The notes: generated by a model not told the origin, from the sequence alone. Shown: positions 53,040 through 64,000, counted from the stretch's first letter. The stretch: DNA of 64,000 nt from Schistocerca nitens (GCF_023898315.1 NC_064616.1:292233205-292297204), one strand, 5' to 3'. Translations and numbers: made by a program.

Positions 53040-53255
53040 TGGAATAATTTTCTGATGTAACTCATCACTTGGAAAGAAAGTACTGATCACAAAAAAGCGA
53101 GCTGGAAGAATGATATGTGATGTTCACTCACAGTTGTCATGTTGATACCTCTTCAAGGAGTTAGGTATTTTAATTACTCCAGAGAAATACGTATATTCAC
53201 CAATGAAATTTGTCATGAACATTCCATCACAATTTGAGAAGAATAGTAAGACAAT
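53040..53255 (+). pseudogene. LINE reverse transcriptase C-terminal fragment
   Basis: Across frames one reads KKRAGRMICDVHSQLSC and YLFKELGILITPEKYVYSPM, then KFVMNIPSQFEKNSKT. This matches the KRxIRLIxxxxxRxxCxxLFKxLxILTxPxxYI region near the end of Jockey/CR1-group proteins. It is short and joins directly to a PLE fragment. Confidence 0.5.
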
Positions 53256-53870
53256 CTCGGTTTGCAGAAGGCCGGCATATAGCAGATTCCGTGTCAGTGT
53301 GGGAAGACTTATATTGGACAGACAGTGCGCATCATCAGAGATCGTTGCCAAGAACATCAGAGGCACACTCAACTTAGGTACCCCAACAAGTCAGTGGTCG
53401 CAGAGCACTGTTTGTCTGAAAATCACGAAATGGGCTACCAACATACCAGGGTCTTGGTACAGACATCTAAATACTGGAACAGAATTGTTAGAGAGGCTAT
53501 CGAAATTTGTACCAGGGACAGACTCATCAACCGAGATTGTGGCTATAACCTCAGCAAGGCGTGGGAACCAGCACTGAGTCTAATTAAAAATATGCTCAGC
53601 AAAGAAAACAAACAGGTGACCAGGGCAGAAGAGGCAATTACACCAACGCCACCACAGATGCCGACGCCAGCGTCTCAGTGAGCGCCGATGTGCAGCCGCG
53701 GGTGTGGACTGCAGAGAGAACGCCTCACAGGGGGAGGGGATTTAAGACAGCCGCCCACCCTCAGGAGCTCAGTTCATCAGCTCATCTGATGATGGTGACA
53801 TGTCTGAGCACTGAAATATTGTGCCCATTGGACACTATGGTTCGTTAGTACACCCGTGGAGTGTTCGAGT
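53256..53870 (+). mobile_element. Penelope-like element 3' fragment
   Basis: It starts at the GIY-YIG domain and continues to a PLE-type 3' end (TCATCTGATGATGGTGACAT, GTCTGAGCACTGAAATATTG). It belongs to a different PLE lineage from the one at 14.4 kb. No flanking duplication was identified. Confidence 0.75.
53268..53681 (+). pseudogene. PLE GIY-YIG endonuclease domain with one nonsense codon
   Basis: The frame reads AGI-stop-QIPCQCGKTYIGQTVR, where TAG at 53280-53282 replaces the tyrosine of GIY while YIG is intact. The rest is open: RDRCQEHQRHTQLRYPNKSV, VAEHCLSENHEMGYQHTRVL, YWNRIVREAIEICTRDRLIN, and a Pro/Thr-rich tail to 53681. The IREAIEI segment is the conserved domain end. The tail EAITPTPPQMPTPASQ is compositionally simple. 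Confidence 0.83.
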
Positions 53871-54699
53871 AATCTTGATTTGTTTATCCATGTGTGTATT
53901 CCAGTTTGTTAGTCAAGTGGACTGAAAAGAGTTTTATCCATAATATTTCAGTCAGTTTGTGTCAACTTATGTCACTCTGTGATACCAGCAAGTTAGTTTT
54001 GCTGATGAGTCTTTATCTTCTTTCAGTGTATTTGTTGACACAACAGTCCATTTATGTACTGCTGGTACTTGGTGTCCAACAGGCACACTATTTCAGTGAA
54101 CAACCCTGTTTCCATCATCAGGGGCACTGAAGAACTCTTGGTTGCTCACTGAAATATGTCTGTTGGACACCGAAAACTAGTTCTGCAGGTTTTACTTGTC
54201 CAAAATTGAGACCCCAAAACATAAACTGTTCTCTGTGAAACAGTTGTAGGTCTGTTCAGTTACATTTTGAGTTTAGTTTTATTAGTGTAAAACACTTGTT
54301 TGTCATAAGCTTTCTATTGTGGTGAAACTAGGATTCAGTCGGTATTTGAGCGATACCCTTAATGTCACAATATTTTAGCTCCTGAAGTAGAATTTTATGG
54401 TCCCCTCAATCAAAGATTTAGTATCACCACCAGTGCACATCTTGATGGAGGCAGATGAGTTAGGATAGTGGAATAATGCAGGAACCTGCCATAGAAAGCG
54501 CATGTGACACAAGGTTTGAGCAGACCCACTGCCGGAGGAATTTACCTGCAAGTGGCAGGAGGCCAGGTGGACCAGTGCTTACTCAGAGTTTGGCCAACAC
54601 AGACATCACCTAGCATATTGTGTCATATGAAGTGTCAAGTACTTATCCACTAGCCGTTCATGCTCAGACTCTCTGCTTCCTGTAGATTAACTTGCACGT
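53871..54699. other. No recognised gene; possible Gypsy 5' flank
   Basis: The phrase AGTATCACCACCAGTGCACA near 54420 recurs as ATATCACCACCAGTGTACAT near 62302, in front of the second Gypsy copy, so part of this stretch is probably Gypsy leader or LTR. Coding is absent. Confidence 0.4.
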
Positions 54700-54873
54700 T
54701 CATGGGGTTCTGTTCTCCAGTTATTACTGAGCCACCATTAGCTCATGAAATATCTGTGCCAGCCACGTAGTGAAGCAGCTCGTGCAGATACTTAACTGCC
54801 ATTGACAGTGATTATTAAACATGTAACACCCCCATATTATCTTTTCCCTTTTCCTAGTGTTCACTTGGAATAC

Positions 54874-54917
54874 CATGGAACCAGCATTTCTGTACTGTTG
54901 GAAGGAACAGTTGCACA

Positions 54918-54948
<31 letters not shown>

Positions 54949-55590
54949 GAGCAGATGCAGGTGCTGATAACCCAAAATGCGGACTTGCTTTACACCCTTT
55001 CCTCACTGTTGGGGAAGTCATGCACCAGTTGTTCAGTTTTCTGTGCCATCCCTTATGCAGTTTCCTGGTTTCGATGAGCTGATGGAAAGGTGGGAGAATT
55101 ACTTGCATCAGTTTTTACTGCACTGCTGGGTAAGTCATATCATTGATCCAGTTGATATGGCTGCCTTGTTGTTGTTGTCATCCAGCAGCACAGGTTTATG
55201 TGAAGTTGTCCAAAATTTGAAGCCCTCCACTGAACCTGAGAAAGCTCCCTTTGATGAGCTTTTTTGGTTGCTTATGCAGTATTATGGGCATCAAATCCAT
55301 GTGGTGGCAGTGCAGTTGCAGTTTAACCAGCACCACAAGTGCCCTGGGCAATCGTATGTGGCCTGGATTGACAATTTGCAGGGCCTCTCACACAAGTGTC
55401 ATTTTGAGTGTCCCAAATGTGGTACCTCTTATGCAGACCCACTAATTCAGAGTGTGATTGTCAAGTTAGCTTCTTATCATGATGTTCATACTGCGGTGTT
55501 AACCTTGTCCGACCCTTGTTTAGCCAGTATTGCCAAATTGTGGAATTGCATGAGCTTACAGCAGTCCTTTCTGAGAATTGATGGGGGTTT
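54874..55590 (+). pseudogene. Gypsy gag remnant
   Basis: The beginning has a polyglutamine stretch encoded by CAG repeats (54916-54941) followed by EQMQVLITQNADLLYTLSSL. After a shift near 55010 the main frame reads PGFDELMERWENYLHQFLLH, DMAALLLLSSSSTGLCEVVQ, FDELFWLLMQYYGHQIHVVA, QLQFNQHHKCPGQSYVAWID and NLQGLSHKCHFECPKCGTSY. This is the usual insect Gypsy capsid pattern (LLxxCG, RFxFxxRxQxxGESxxxYxxxLxxLAxxCxF). A nucleocapsid zinc knuckle is not intact. Confidence 0.78.
54916..54941. repeat. (CAG)n in Gypsy gag
   Basis: About eight CAG units followed by CAA CAA CAA encode polyglutamine in the gag frame. The repeat is part of the retrotransposon and not of a host gene. Confidence 0.9.
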
Positions 55591-55924
55591 CAATTGGGTG
55601 TGGATGGTAAACAGCTCCCGGTGCCTCACAGCACACCCCAGGTGGCCTCGTCTCCTGCCAAGCCAGCGTTTGTTGCTGCCATTGGCGAAGCGAGTGGAGT
55701 GGCATGCTGCATGCAGCTTTTTAATTCCCACCAGCAGCATTTTTCAGGTCCTCGCCATCATTATCGTTCCACTCATTCAGTGAGCCAGCATCCTGGTCCT
55801 AATGTCATTTGTTGCCTCTTCACCACGACTGCTTGCACTTGGAGGCTGTGTGTGGGGTATACCAGTGGATAGGTCATTTTGCAACTGTTTGTGGCAGTTA
55901 ACAGGCCGTGAATCAGTCATCAGA

Positions 55925-58850
55925 TACTCCGCTGTTTTCGCTGGACTCTGGGGCTGTCTTTGAGGCCTTTCATGTGACACCTCAGTGTATGTTGCTTTTG
56001 TTTTTAGTGAATGGGTGACCAGTAGAATTTCAGGTAGGTAAAGGAGAGACAGTCAGCCTAATTAACTTAGATACATGCAGGCTCTTTAGGTGCAGAGAAT
56101 TGCAGTGTTCGCTCCATCAGGTTATGTCTTATAGCAAACAGTGCATTCCTGTAGAGGGAGAGGCTCGAGACCAATTCTCCACCTTCACATGGGGGCTTGA
56201 TGTGTTTTCTGTTTTTGGCTTCCAGATCATTGATGAAGTGCATTCAGTGTCTCAATCCATTCCTGTTCATGATCTGGACTTGTTACTGCAATCCTACAGT
56301 CTACTATTTGACAATACCTTGGGCCAAACAGAAATTTTGAGTCACATGTTTCTCTTAATCTGTCAGTCAGTACCCAAATTTTGTCATCCCTGAACCATTT
56401 CCTTCACCATGCTCAACAAGATAAAAGCTGAGCTGCAGCATTGGCAGGATCAGGGTATCATTTCTCCTATTTCGTCGACACAGTGAGCCACTGCTTTGGT
56501 GGTGATTGTGAAGCCCAGTGGTGCCATGTGCCCTTGTGGTCATTTTAAACAGATGATCAACACGCGTTTCATTGTAGGTTTGTATCCTGTTCTGTGGCAG
56601 ACAGAGTTGTTGATGAAGTTGTCTGTGGGCCCAGTATTTCTTCTGCATTAACTTGCACGACGTTGATCTGCAGTTCATGTTGGATGCGATTTCTTGGGAT
56701 TCCCAGGTCCTCAGTACCCCCCTTGGGTTTTACTAGTTTAATCACTTGCCTTTTGGGATATCATGTGCACCAGTAATTTACCAATGGAATTTAGAACAGT
56801 TGATTAAGGACATTTCCTGTTACCTTGATGACACTTGGGAGGAGCATTTATGAAACTATCTGTTGGTTTTCCAATGTCTTCTGGAGAATGGCCTTCATTC
56901 TAAGTGGGAGAAGTGCTGTTTTTTCTCCCCAAGTGTGCAATTTTTGGTTCATGTACTTGGTAAAGATGGTCTTGCCCCCAAATATGACCACATCAAGGCC
57001 ATTGTCAACACACCAGTGCCCAAGAACCTGAAGGAGCTCCTGTCTTTTTTGGGTAAGATTTGGTATTATGCTCAGTTTGTTCCCCAGGCCATGCATGTCT
57101 GCAGCCTCTTAACTGGGTTTGCCAGAAGGTCATTGAGTTTGTCTGGTCTGAGGATTATTAATGGGCTTTTTAGTCTATCAAGCAGTGTTTGTATTTTTCT
57201 TCCTGTCTGGCTTTGTTTACACTGGGTAAACCTTTAACCCTGGCCTGTGATGCATCCGAGTATGGCACTGGTGCCATTCTGTCCCATTAGAACCTGGATG
57301 GCACAGAACAGCCCATCACTTAAGCACCAGAGATGCTTTCTACTGTGCAGTATAATTATTCATAGGTGGAAAAGGATGCACTAGATGATATTTTCAGGGT
57401 TAAAAGTTTAATGTCTTCCTGTATGGGGTGAATTACCTCCACATCATTGACCACAAGCCACTGATATCCTTATTTGGCTCTTGTTCCAAGCTGCTAGATG
57501 GGACTATCCAGCAGTTGCAGTGGTGGGCCCTCTTCTCAGTAACTATTGATGTGACATTTGTTACTATCCACTGCCAGCATGCCGACAGTGATGTGCTGTC
57601 ATGGCCACCAGTGGAGCCTGATCTGGAGTTTGATTGACAGGCAAACCCTTGTGGCAAACTCTGTCAGACTGTCTGTTGATGGCATATGAAGTTGTGACCT
57701 CCATAGCCATTGACCCATTTTTCTGGTGTGTCATTTCAGTGGTTCAGCTGGGTTGGTTGCAGCAGTTCGCTTTGGTGTGGATCAGATGTGAAATACGTTT
57801 TTTCTTGTGCATTATCAGCTCAGTGCTGTCCAGAGGGTTCTTATGCTTGCCACAGTGGAGCAATGCTGTCACGTGGTCATTCCCTCAGCATTTCTTACTC
57901 CAATTGCCACACGCATCACACTGGGGTATGACTCATATGAAGGCAATGTGACACCGCGTCTACTGGCTGGCAATTGATTGTGGCATTGAACATCTGCTGT
58001 GTTCTTCTTGGGCATGTGTACAGGACCAGGCTGCACCAGTTCTCTCCTTAGCCAGTCCTGGAGCACCCCTGGGACAGGGGGAACTCTTTGTGTGCAGCAT
58101 GTGGTTGTTGGAGGTCGATGCGTTGTCCAGTTTCCTGTACATAGCCAGTTTGTCCTCCACATCACCAACTGCTGTGGTTCATGCACTGTTGGTTATTTTT
58201 GCCATTAAGGGATCCCCCAGGACCATGGTATCTGACAACACTCAGCAATTTGTGTCACAAGAGTTTGAGAACTTTTGTGTTCACAGTGGTATCCAGCATC
58301 TGACTACCACTCCATTTCACCAAGCTTCTAACTCAGAGATGGAGTCCATCGTGCATAAGTCTAAGACCCAAATGAAGAAGTTCCATATCTGCCACTTCCC
58401 ATTACGATGCAGTGTCAAGCTTTCTGGCCATATACGGGGCAACGCCGGTCAATGGGTGCAGTGCAGCAGGATGTTTGCATGGGTGCCAGCCACAGCTTCT
58501 CCTGGACTTGCTGCACAATGAGTCACATCCCACTTACTGCCATAGACTGCCATGTTTTCCTACTGGGGGCTGCCGTTTGGGCCCAGTCCTTTGGGCTGTA
58601 GTGGGGGTGGCTACCAGTTGTCATGGCGGACCACAAAGGTCAGCAGTTGTTTGTTGTGGATGTTGGTATGGAGCAGCTGACCCATCATGCAAATCAGCTA
58701 AACCTGCATCCTGTTGGAGCATTACTGCTGTGGTCTGCTGGCGTGATGGGCAGCTGGTTGGGTCACAATGTTGCTTTGTGTGAGGGCTTGCACTTGCAGC
58801 AGCAGCCCACAGTGAAGCCCACACCTGCACCTGCTGATGTGGAGCTCACG
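55925..58850 (+). pseudogene. Gypsy pol remnant (protease to integrase)
   Basis: Pieces in order: FSLDSGAVFEAF-like protease motif near 55940 (DSGA), IKAELQHWQDQGIISPISST and LVVIVKPSGAM (reverse transcriptase start, about 56410-56530), EGAPVFFG-type thumb near 57030 (from LRSFLGLxNYY), LACDASEYGTGAILSH (RNase H/tether, 57240-57285), EKDALDDIF and HIIDHKPLISLFG (57430-57475). VTFVTIHCQHADSDVLSWPP follows at 57550-57610. Integrase remains include WLLEVDALSSFLYIAS and GSPRTMVSDNTQQFVSQEFE (about 58210-58270, catalytic DNxxQF), then NFCVHSGIQHLTTTPFHQAS. Stops break every domain. Confidence 0.78.
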
Positions 58851-59036
58851 GAATTTGATCTGCCACCCTCCTCACCCTCCCTCTCACTGATGGAGGGGGC
58901 GCCTCCACTGCTCGCAGCAGATGGCGAGTTCATTCCATTCTCACAGGATTCTGTTCTCCAGCTATTATTGAGCCACCATTGGGCCATGAAGTATCTGCAC
59001 TCACCCTAGTGAAGTGACATTGTGACACCTGTGCAG

Positions 59037-59735
59037 ATAATGAAAAAGATTTTGACAAGATCATAAAATATACAAATAGTATAGTTTTTGTTCTTTATCT
59101 GTCAGAACTCACTTTTTGTCATCATGCAAGGAATTCTCCACAAAAAGAATCCCTTACAAAAGCTGTACAGAGAGGAGTTACACTGCTCCGTGTAGCTGAA
59201 TGAGGGTTTTTATTGTAAAACACTTTCTTGAAAGTAATTGAAGGTGATTTTCATATATCCATTTGGATATACTGATGCCGATGCGGCATATTTGAAACTG
59301 TTGGTAAATATGCCTTGAGTCACTGACTGTCAGCACAAGATTGTAGGCCTGGTATTCTTATCATCAGTCATGGATTGGATAACTTCATGACCAGTAAATA
59401 CTGCTGTATTCATGTATTTGTACCCATCTGATGTAATTAATTAGTGAGTTAGTTTCCATGTCTTGTAGATCATGTATTATATTCACAATAAATGTTATGA
59501 TGCATAGCCTGTCAGTTGCACAGAGACAAGAGACAATTACTCCTGGCAGATTACAGGTTAGAGAAACAACTTTAATATTTGTTTGAATACACTTATACTA
59601 ACTGTCAGACATTTTATTTCAATGGTCAGATCATTGAAAACTTCTATAGCTGAATGTTGCACTCTTTTCTGTGTTAAAGTTAAATTCACTAGAAGGCAGT
59701 GCTGTTTAATGTTTTCAATTGTTTAAACAGATGTC
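59037..59735. other. No recognised gene
   Basis: AT-rich, without coding motif. Part of it could be the eroded right LTR of the Gypsy element. Confidence 0.35.
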
Positions 59736-59739
59736 TGCA

Positions 59740-60290
59740 AGATGTACATTTTTCAACTTCATGTAAATTCTAATTACTATCTACAGCTACTTATGTACTC
59801 CTCAAGCCACTGTAAGGTGCATGACAGAGGGTACATTGCATCACTACTAGTCATTTACTTTCCTGTTCCACTTGCAAATAGAGTGAGGGAAAAGCTACTG
59901 GGTGTGTGTCTCTGTGTGAGCCCTAATTTCTCTTATCATCAGGGCCCTTACTCGAAATGTACATTGGCAGCAGTGGGATCATTCTGCAGTCAACTGCAAC
60001 TCCCTTTTCTCTAAATTTTATCAATAGTATTCTGCAAAAAGAATGCCATCTTCCCTCCAGCGATTCCCATTTGACTTCACTTAGCATCTCTATAATACTA
60101 TTAAACCTACCAGCAACAAATCCATCAGCCCGTCTTTGAATTGCCTTGATGTCTTCCTTTAAGCTGACCTCTTGGAGAGCCCAAACACTTGAGCAGTACT
60201 CAAGAATGGGTCATACTAGTGCTCTGTGAGTTGTCTCCTTTAGAAGCGAACCACAAAATATGCAAAACACTGCTCTGAAAACCTTTAGGA
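59740..60290 (-). mobile_element. CR1-type LINE 3' end fragment
   Basis: The plus strand parallels the CR1 copy at 45.97-46.45 kb: CACTGTAAGGTGCATGACAG, CCTGTTCCACTTGCAAATAG, AGAATGCCATCTTCCCTCCA and CACTTGAGCAGTACTCAAGA. The last phrase is the antisense of the EYCSSVW codons. The reverse transcriptase core is absent. Confidence 0.75.
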
Positions 60291-60822
60291 TGACAAAGAT
60301 AAAGTACCATAACATATTAATTACTCAGTGGAAATGAATGAAAGTGCAGTCGCCCGTTGCCAGAAGATTCGGAGTCATACACAGAAAGCTGGAAATCATA
60401 TGGCTTGAGGTCTGCATGACTGTAGTACCAAATAGGGCTGCCCTGCAACACAAGGCAGTTGAAGGGATGGGAAAAGACAGTGTGTGTCTATCAGCAAGCA
60501 GTTGTGGTGATCTATGATTGCGTCCTTCATTAGAGCATGGCCTGGAAACAATATCTGGGTGACTTCACATGGGGGTGGATCATCAGGAAACTGGTAGAAG
60601 GGTGAAGTGTGACAAGTGTAGCCCAGTAGTTTGGTATTGCTGACAGCATTGTTTCACATTCATGGGGAGCATGGAAGCATTCCAAAACATAGGCATTGCC
60701 GCCTGAAGGAAAGAAGGTAGTCACCCATGGTCACCTATAGAAGCAGATGACTGCTATGATGTGCAGCAGGCAATAAGGGACCCATATCAAACAGCAGATT
60801 CAATTGCAACCATAGTTAACAG

Positions 60823-60963
60823 AGTCAATAAAATTCTTCTGGGTTTGAGGCCGTATTGTCATCTGTAAAATTCCGATGTTTCAGCCACTGTTGCAAGGCG
60901 TCTTCCTCAGGGTGTATTGCTAACTGACTGTGACAACGGCCACGGAAGCCTACGTTTACATTT
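60823..60963 (-). mobile_element. PLE 3'-end fragment inserted in the Tc1-like remnant
   Basis: In antisense it reads CCCTGAGGAAGACGCCTTGC, AACAGTGGCTGAAACATCGG and on to AATTTTATTGACTC, a PLE-type 3' end. A 7 bp duplication, TTAACAG, is at 60816-60822 and 60964-60970. Removing it lets the transposase continue. Confidence 0.6.
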
Positions 60964-61296
60964 TTAACAGGACTGCAAGCAAGCAATCTTGTGCTCCACA
61001 GTGAAATGGCAACTGCATGGGGGTGGTTTCTTTGCCCAGTGAGCATTGTGTTGTGTTCCATTGACACCTGCACACTGGCAGCATTTTTTGTGATGGTGCC
61101 AAGAGCATAGGAACTGGACGAATGAGGGGTGAGCTCACGTGATCTTCTTGTATGAGAGCAAATTCAGTCTGAGTAGTGATTCTAGACATATCCTCATGCG
61201 GCAAGAGATGGGAACACAGTAATACACCCAGGAACAGTGTCAAACATAACCGTTTTCACGATCAAGGTGTTATGGTGTGAGGATACATAATGTTGC

Positions 61297-61655
61297 ATGG
61301 GCACACTGACCTCCAAATTTTTGAACACGATACACTCACCAGTTGACATAATTGTGACTCTGTACTCCTTCCACATGTGTGTCATTTGAGGGGTGTATTT
61401 GACCCTGACCCTATCCAAGGGATGACAGTGTGTGACTGCATCAAACGGCACTGGTGGAGGAGCTCATTGAATGAGTGTACTCACCTCCAAATCCTTGAAT
61501 GTGGTACACTTACTGGTTGATGTTATTGTGACACTCTACTCCCTCCCTATTTGCAACTTTTCAGGCATGTGTTTGGTGCTGGCTTCATTTTTATGGATGA
61601 CAGTACACGACTGTATCGAACAGTACAAGAAGAGCAGCTCTTGGAATGAGAGCAT
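61297..61655 (+). repeat. Diverged tandem duplication inside the Tc1-like remnant
   Basis: CACTGACCTCCAAATTTTTG at 61301 and CTCACCTCCAAATCCTTGAA at 61481 start two parallel blocks that stay similar for about 170 bp, through GTTGACATAATTGTGACTCT / GTTGATGTTATTGTGACACT and GGATGACAGTGTGTGACTGC / GGATGACAGTACACGACTGT. Both encode the stretch before and over the second aspartate. Confidence 0.7.
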
Positions 61656-61930
61656 GTTCAGCAGATGGACTAACCTGCCCTTTCCCCCAATGTAAAACCC
61701 ATTGAGAACATGTGGGATGCATAGGGAGACGTATTGTAGCACATCCGGTTGTAGCACTGACCACCCAGCAGTTGTCAACTCCACTGTAGGAGGAAAGGAA
61801 TGCCCTACCTCAAGAGCCCCTCATTAACTTTATTGCAAGCATGGGAGTACATTGCACAGCATGTGTTGCTTTTTGTGGTGACTACACACCCTATCAAAAA
61901 CCATGTCCCACCATTTGTAATGTCCAGGGG

Positions 61931-62675
61931 ACCATCATAAATTTGTGCAAAACTAGCTAATACTTTAAGGAAAACATCATTTACCATTTTCACTATGTAT
62001 TCTTCTGTCTTCAGTAGTCATGATTGTTCGGTTTAAAAACAAAATTGGAACTATATAGGTTCAAAAAAAGAAATGCAGAATATTCATATGATTATACAGG
62101 ACATTTATGTGAGGATTCTGATATTATGGATATGTAATGAGAAGATTGTAAGCACCATCTCAAGGAGCTGCAGATGGTGAGGCACGTTAGTGCCTTCCAT
62201 TACCTACCATACAGTGATAGCTCACAACATGTTGATGTTTCTTTTGTGTTTATGCACTATCCAATAAATTTTATGTTACATTTACAAAAGGTGAGTTTAA
62301 TATCACCACCAGTGTACATGCATATGGATGTAGATGAGCTGATAGGGGTCTCGCAGCACAGTAGCATGGAGAGCTAGAAGCCACACACAAAGTGTTGTAT
62401 GGGCATAACTGTCAACACAGATGTTTTCTTGTTGGCAGTGAAAAACTGGGCCAGTCAGTTCTTATGCTCTGGTCAACTAACACGAACGTGGCTGCAGTCG
62501 TGTGCCATGGTCTTGGTTCCACGTGCTAGTTTTTTCAGTCATTCGCACTGATCATGTTTTGTGGTTTTCTCTGTGCCAGTCTCTTTGCAGTGTTCTGACC
62601 CTCTACTGCTCCATAGATTGACCTGAATGTCGAGTTTTTCTTCTTCTCGTGAACCAACTTTCAGGTCGAGCACAC
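61931..62675. other. No recognised gene; likely Gypsy 5' flank in part
   Basis: The stretch shares ATATCACCACCAGTG and neighbouring words with 54.4 kb, in front of the first Gypsy copy. It may include an eroded LTR or leader. No coding signal was seen. Confidence 0.4.
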
Positions 62676-64000
62676 ACCATTGGCTAGCATAGTGGTGTTT
62701 GTGTTGACAGCATGGCTTTGGGGCAGTGTCATGACTGTGCCAACAAAAGTGGTGAATGAGGATGTTTTTCCACATGTGACACTTTTATTTCACCTTTTTT
62801 TTTTTTTTTTTTTTTTTGCCCCCCATCCCCCACCCCCACCCCCCCCACCCCACCCCCGTAGTGTTCATTGGTGGCTACCACAGACCCAAAATTTTTGCAT
62901 TGCTGGCAGGAACAGTTGTGTCTCCAGAAGCAACTGCACCAACTTTAGCAGGAGCAGATGCAGAAGCTACTCAAACAGAATACAGAATTGATCTACTCTC
63001 ACACCATACTGGTGGCAGGCCAGGGACCTGCAGAAAAGCCTCCTCTTCCACCACCCTCATGTCATTAGCCAGTTTTGATGAGTGTATGGAAAGGCAGGAG
63101 AATTACCTGCACTGACTCTTGCTGCACTGCCAGGTAAGGTGTATTGTCGATCCTGCTGTGCAAAATTTGAAACCCTCTACTGAGACCAAGAAACTGATAT
63201 TTGAGGATTCTGTCAGTTGCTGACACAGTATTTTGGATATCAAATGCATGTGGTGGTGGCACAGTTGCAGTTTAAACGGTATCACAAGTGCCCAGGGCAG
63301 TCACTCGCAGCCTGGATCACTGACTTGCCAAGTCTCCTGTGTAATTAATTGTCTCCAGTGTGCTACCACCATGTATGTGGACTCATTAATTACTGACATG
63401 ATGGTCCAATGAGCACACAGCCCTGAGGTGCAGACTATGGCTATGGCCTTGTCCCACCCTTCTTTAACTGAAGTTGCCCAGATTGCTGAATCACATGGAC
63501 TACAGCAGCAGCAAGGGGTTTAATTCCAGACAATCGGCAGGTGGTGAAGTTAGATACACATAGTAAGCAGTCCCCAGTGCACAAAGGGGCTGGCCAGGCG
63601 ATCTGGCCTTCCGCTGAGCCACAGTGTGATGATGCCATTGACAATGAGCTTGGTGGGTACAAGTAAGACAAAGAGTTGTGATCCCTGATGATGACTTTTT
63701 CATGCTTTTGGTATTGCTCTCCTTCTATATCTGCTTCTGCTCAGTGGGCAAATCGGTTTGGACTTTGCTAATTTCATTCCTTGCCCTTTTGTATTTTGTC
63801 TGCCCAAGGAATTTATGAAATATGTTTGGAGCATTTGATCAAGGACATTCCCTGCTGTGTCAGCTACTTTAATGACATCTGGTTCACAGACTCCATGCAA
63901 AAGGAACATGTTTGAAATCTGCAGGCAGTTTTCCGATGCCTTCTGGACAACAGCCTTCTTTGCAAATTGGAAAAATGTAGTTTCTTTGTCCCCAAAAGTG
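62676..64000 (+). mobile_element. Second Gypsy-type element, internally deleted, runs off the window
   Basis: A gag piece at 63060-63330 (SFDECMERQENYLH, then MHVVVAQLQFKRYHKCPGQS with AAWITDL) matches the first copy (FDELMERWENYLHQF, QLQFNQHHKCPGQS). Reverse transcriptase sequence then appears at about 63850-64000 (YFNDIWFTDSMQKEHV, LLDNSLLCKLEKCSFFVPKV). Protease and the first half of reverse transcriptase are missing or unreadable between. It has the same orientation as the first copy. Confidence 0.7.
62797..62858. repeat. Poly-T run followed by a C-rich tract
   Basis: About 20 T residues are followed by a CCCCCA-rich stretch of about 40 bp. The proline-rich open frame across it is an artefact. 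Confidence 0.9.

Larger units (their letters stand above)
54700..58990 (+). mobile_element. Gypsy-type LTR retrotransposon, decayed
   Basis: The order gag, protease, reverse transcriptase, RNase H and integrase is followed in pieces. A 90 bp segment (TTCTGTTCTCCAGTTATTAC and on, 54712-54800) recurs at 58948-59036 (TTCTGTTCTCCAGCTATTAT) and may be the remains of the two LTRs. A complete LTR pair cannot be drawn by eye. Stops are frequent throughout pol. Confidence 0.72.
60490..61930 (+). pseudogene. Tc1-like transposase remnant with an internal duplication
   Basis: N-terminal pieces read WYCQQHCFTF-type helix-turn-helix sequence near 60630 and QQAIRDPYQTADSIATIV near 60770. After a PLE insertion it continues: CCVPLTPAHWQHFL, CQEHRNWTNEG, AHVIFLYESKFSLSSDSRHI (first-aspartate region, SDESRF corrupted), PPNF-type DLxIFExGT, then a second DLQILE-type block (see repeat entry), FIFMDDSTRLYRTVQEEQLL (second aspartate, MDDNARPH-like), NVKPIENMWDA (from PDLNPIEHxWD; the catalytic Glu is present) and a C-terminal LINFIASMG-like end near 61850. 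Several stops occur. Terminal repeats were not recognised. Confidence 0.65.

Noticed and set aside
54916-54941. CAG repeat as part of a host polyglutamine gene
   Set aside because: The frame continues into Gypsy gag sequence, so it belongs to the retrotransposon.
1-64000. CRISPR arrays, operons, phage or plasmid features
   Set aside because: Repeats are dispersed SINEs, simple repeats or one degenerate tandem array. Gene structure, splice signals and element types are those of an animal nuclear genome.

Overview
This window looks like repeat-dense DNA from an insect nuclear genome. The closest match I recognise is a grasshopper or locust of the Schistocerca type. That assignment is an inference: I recognise by eye several tRNA-headed SINEs, a 5S rRNA-headed SINE, RTE, CR1 and Jockey LINEs and a long-TIR fold-back element that I associate with orthopteran genomes. 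There is no operon-like gene spacing and no bacterial or viral gene organisation. Base composition is AT-rich outside the mobile elements.

Layout. 0.7-1.9 kb: a degenerate ~170-180 bp tandem repeat carrying two SINEs of different families. 2.2-2.6 kb: a mariner-like remnant. 2.8-7.7 kb: a Tc1-like transposon split by a SINE and by a nearly complete antisense RTE LINE that itself holds a SINE. 10.5-11.9 kb: a mariner-type transposon that is open apart from two TGA codons. 12.6-14.3 kb: older mariner remnants. 14.4-20.8 kb: a Penelope-like element (PLE) broken by a TTAA-flanked Kolobok/Mutator-like transposon (with a SINE inside) and by a Tc1-like element (with a 5'-truncated Jockey LINE inside its terminal repeat). 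22-24 kb: LINE fragments. 24-37 kb: mostly AT-rich DNA with old SINEs, a second Tc1 copy, a second Kolobok-like fragment and microsatellites. 37-40 kb: SINE and LINE remnants. 40.1-44.4 kb: a fold-back element with tRNA-like sequence in each arm, interrupted by a full-length RTE LINE. 45.2-45.4 kb: a 5S-derived SINE. 46-49.7 kb: an antisense CR1 LINE with an esterase-like ORF1. 53-54 kb: a PLE endonuclease fragment. 54.7-59 and 62.7-64 kb: decayed Gypsy elements. 59.7-62 kb: a CR1 3' end and a Tc1-like remnant.

The only host-gene feature I can support is one coding exon at 50263-50473 (+). It has a good 3' splice site, a start codon and a 5' splice site. Its product resembles the N-terminus of HPS3, a BLOC-2 subunit. 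The rest of that gene would lie downstream across long introns. I did not recognise its next exon within the window.

I did not find a new multi-gene system. The most informative content is structural: target-site duplications (TSDs) and restored reading frames give a clear order of insertion, and several elements are close to intact.
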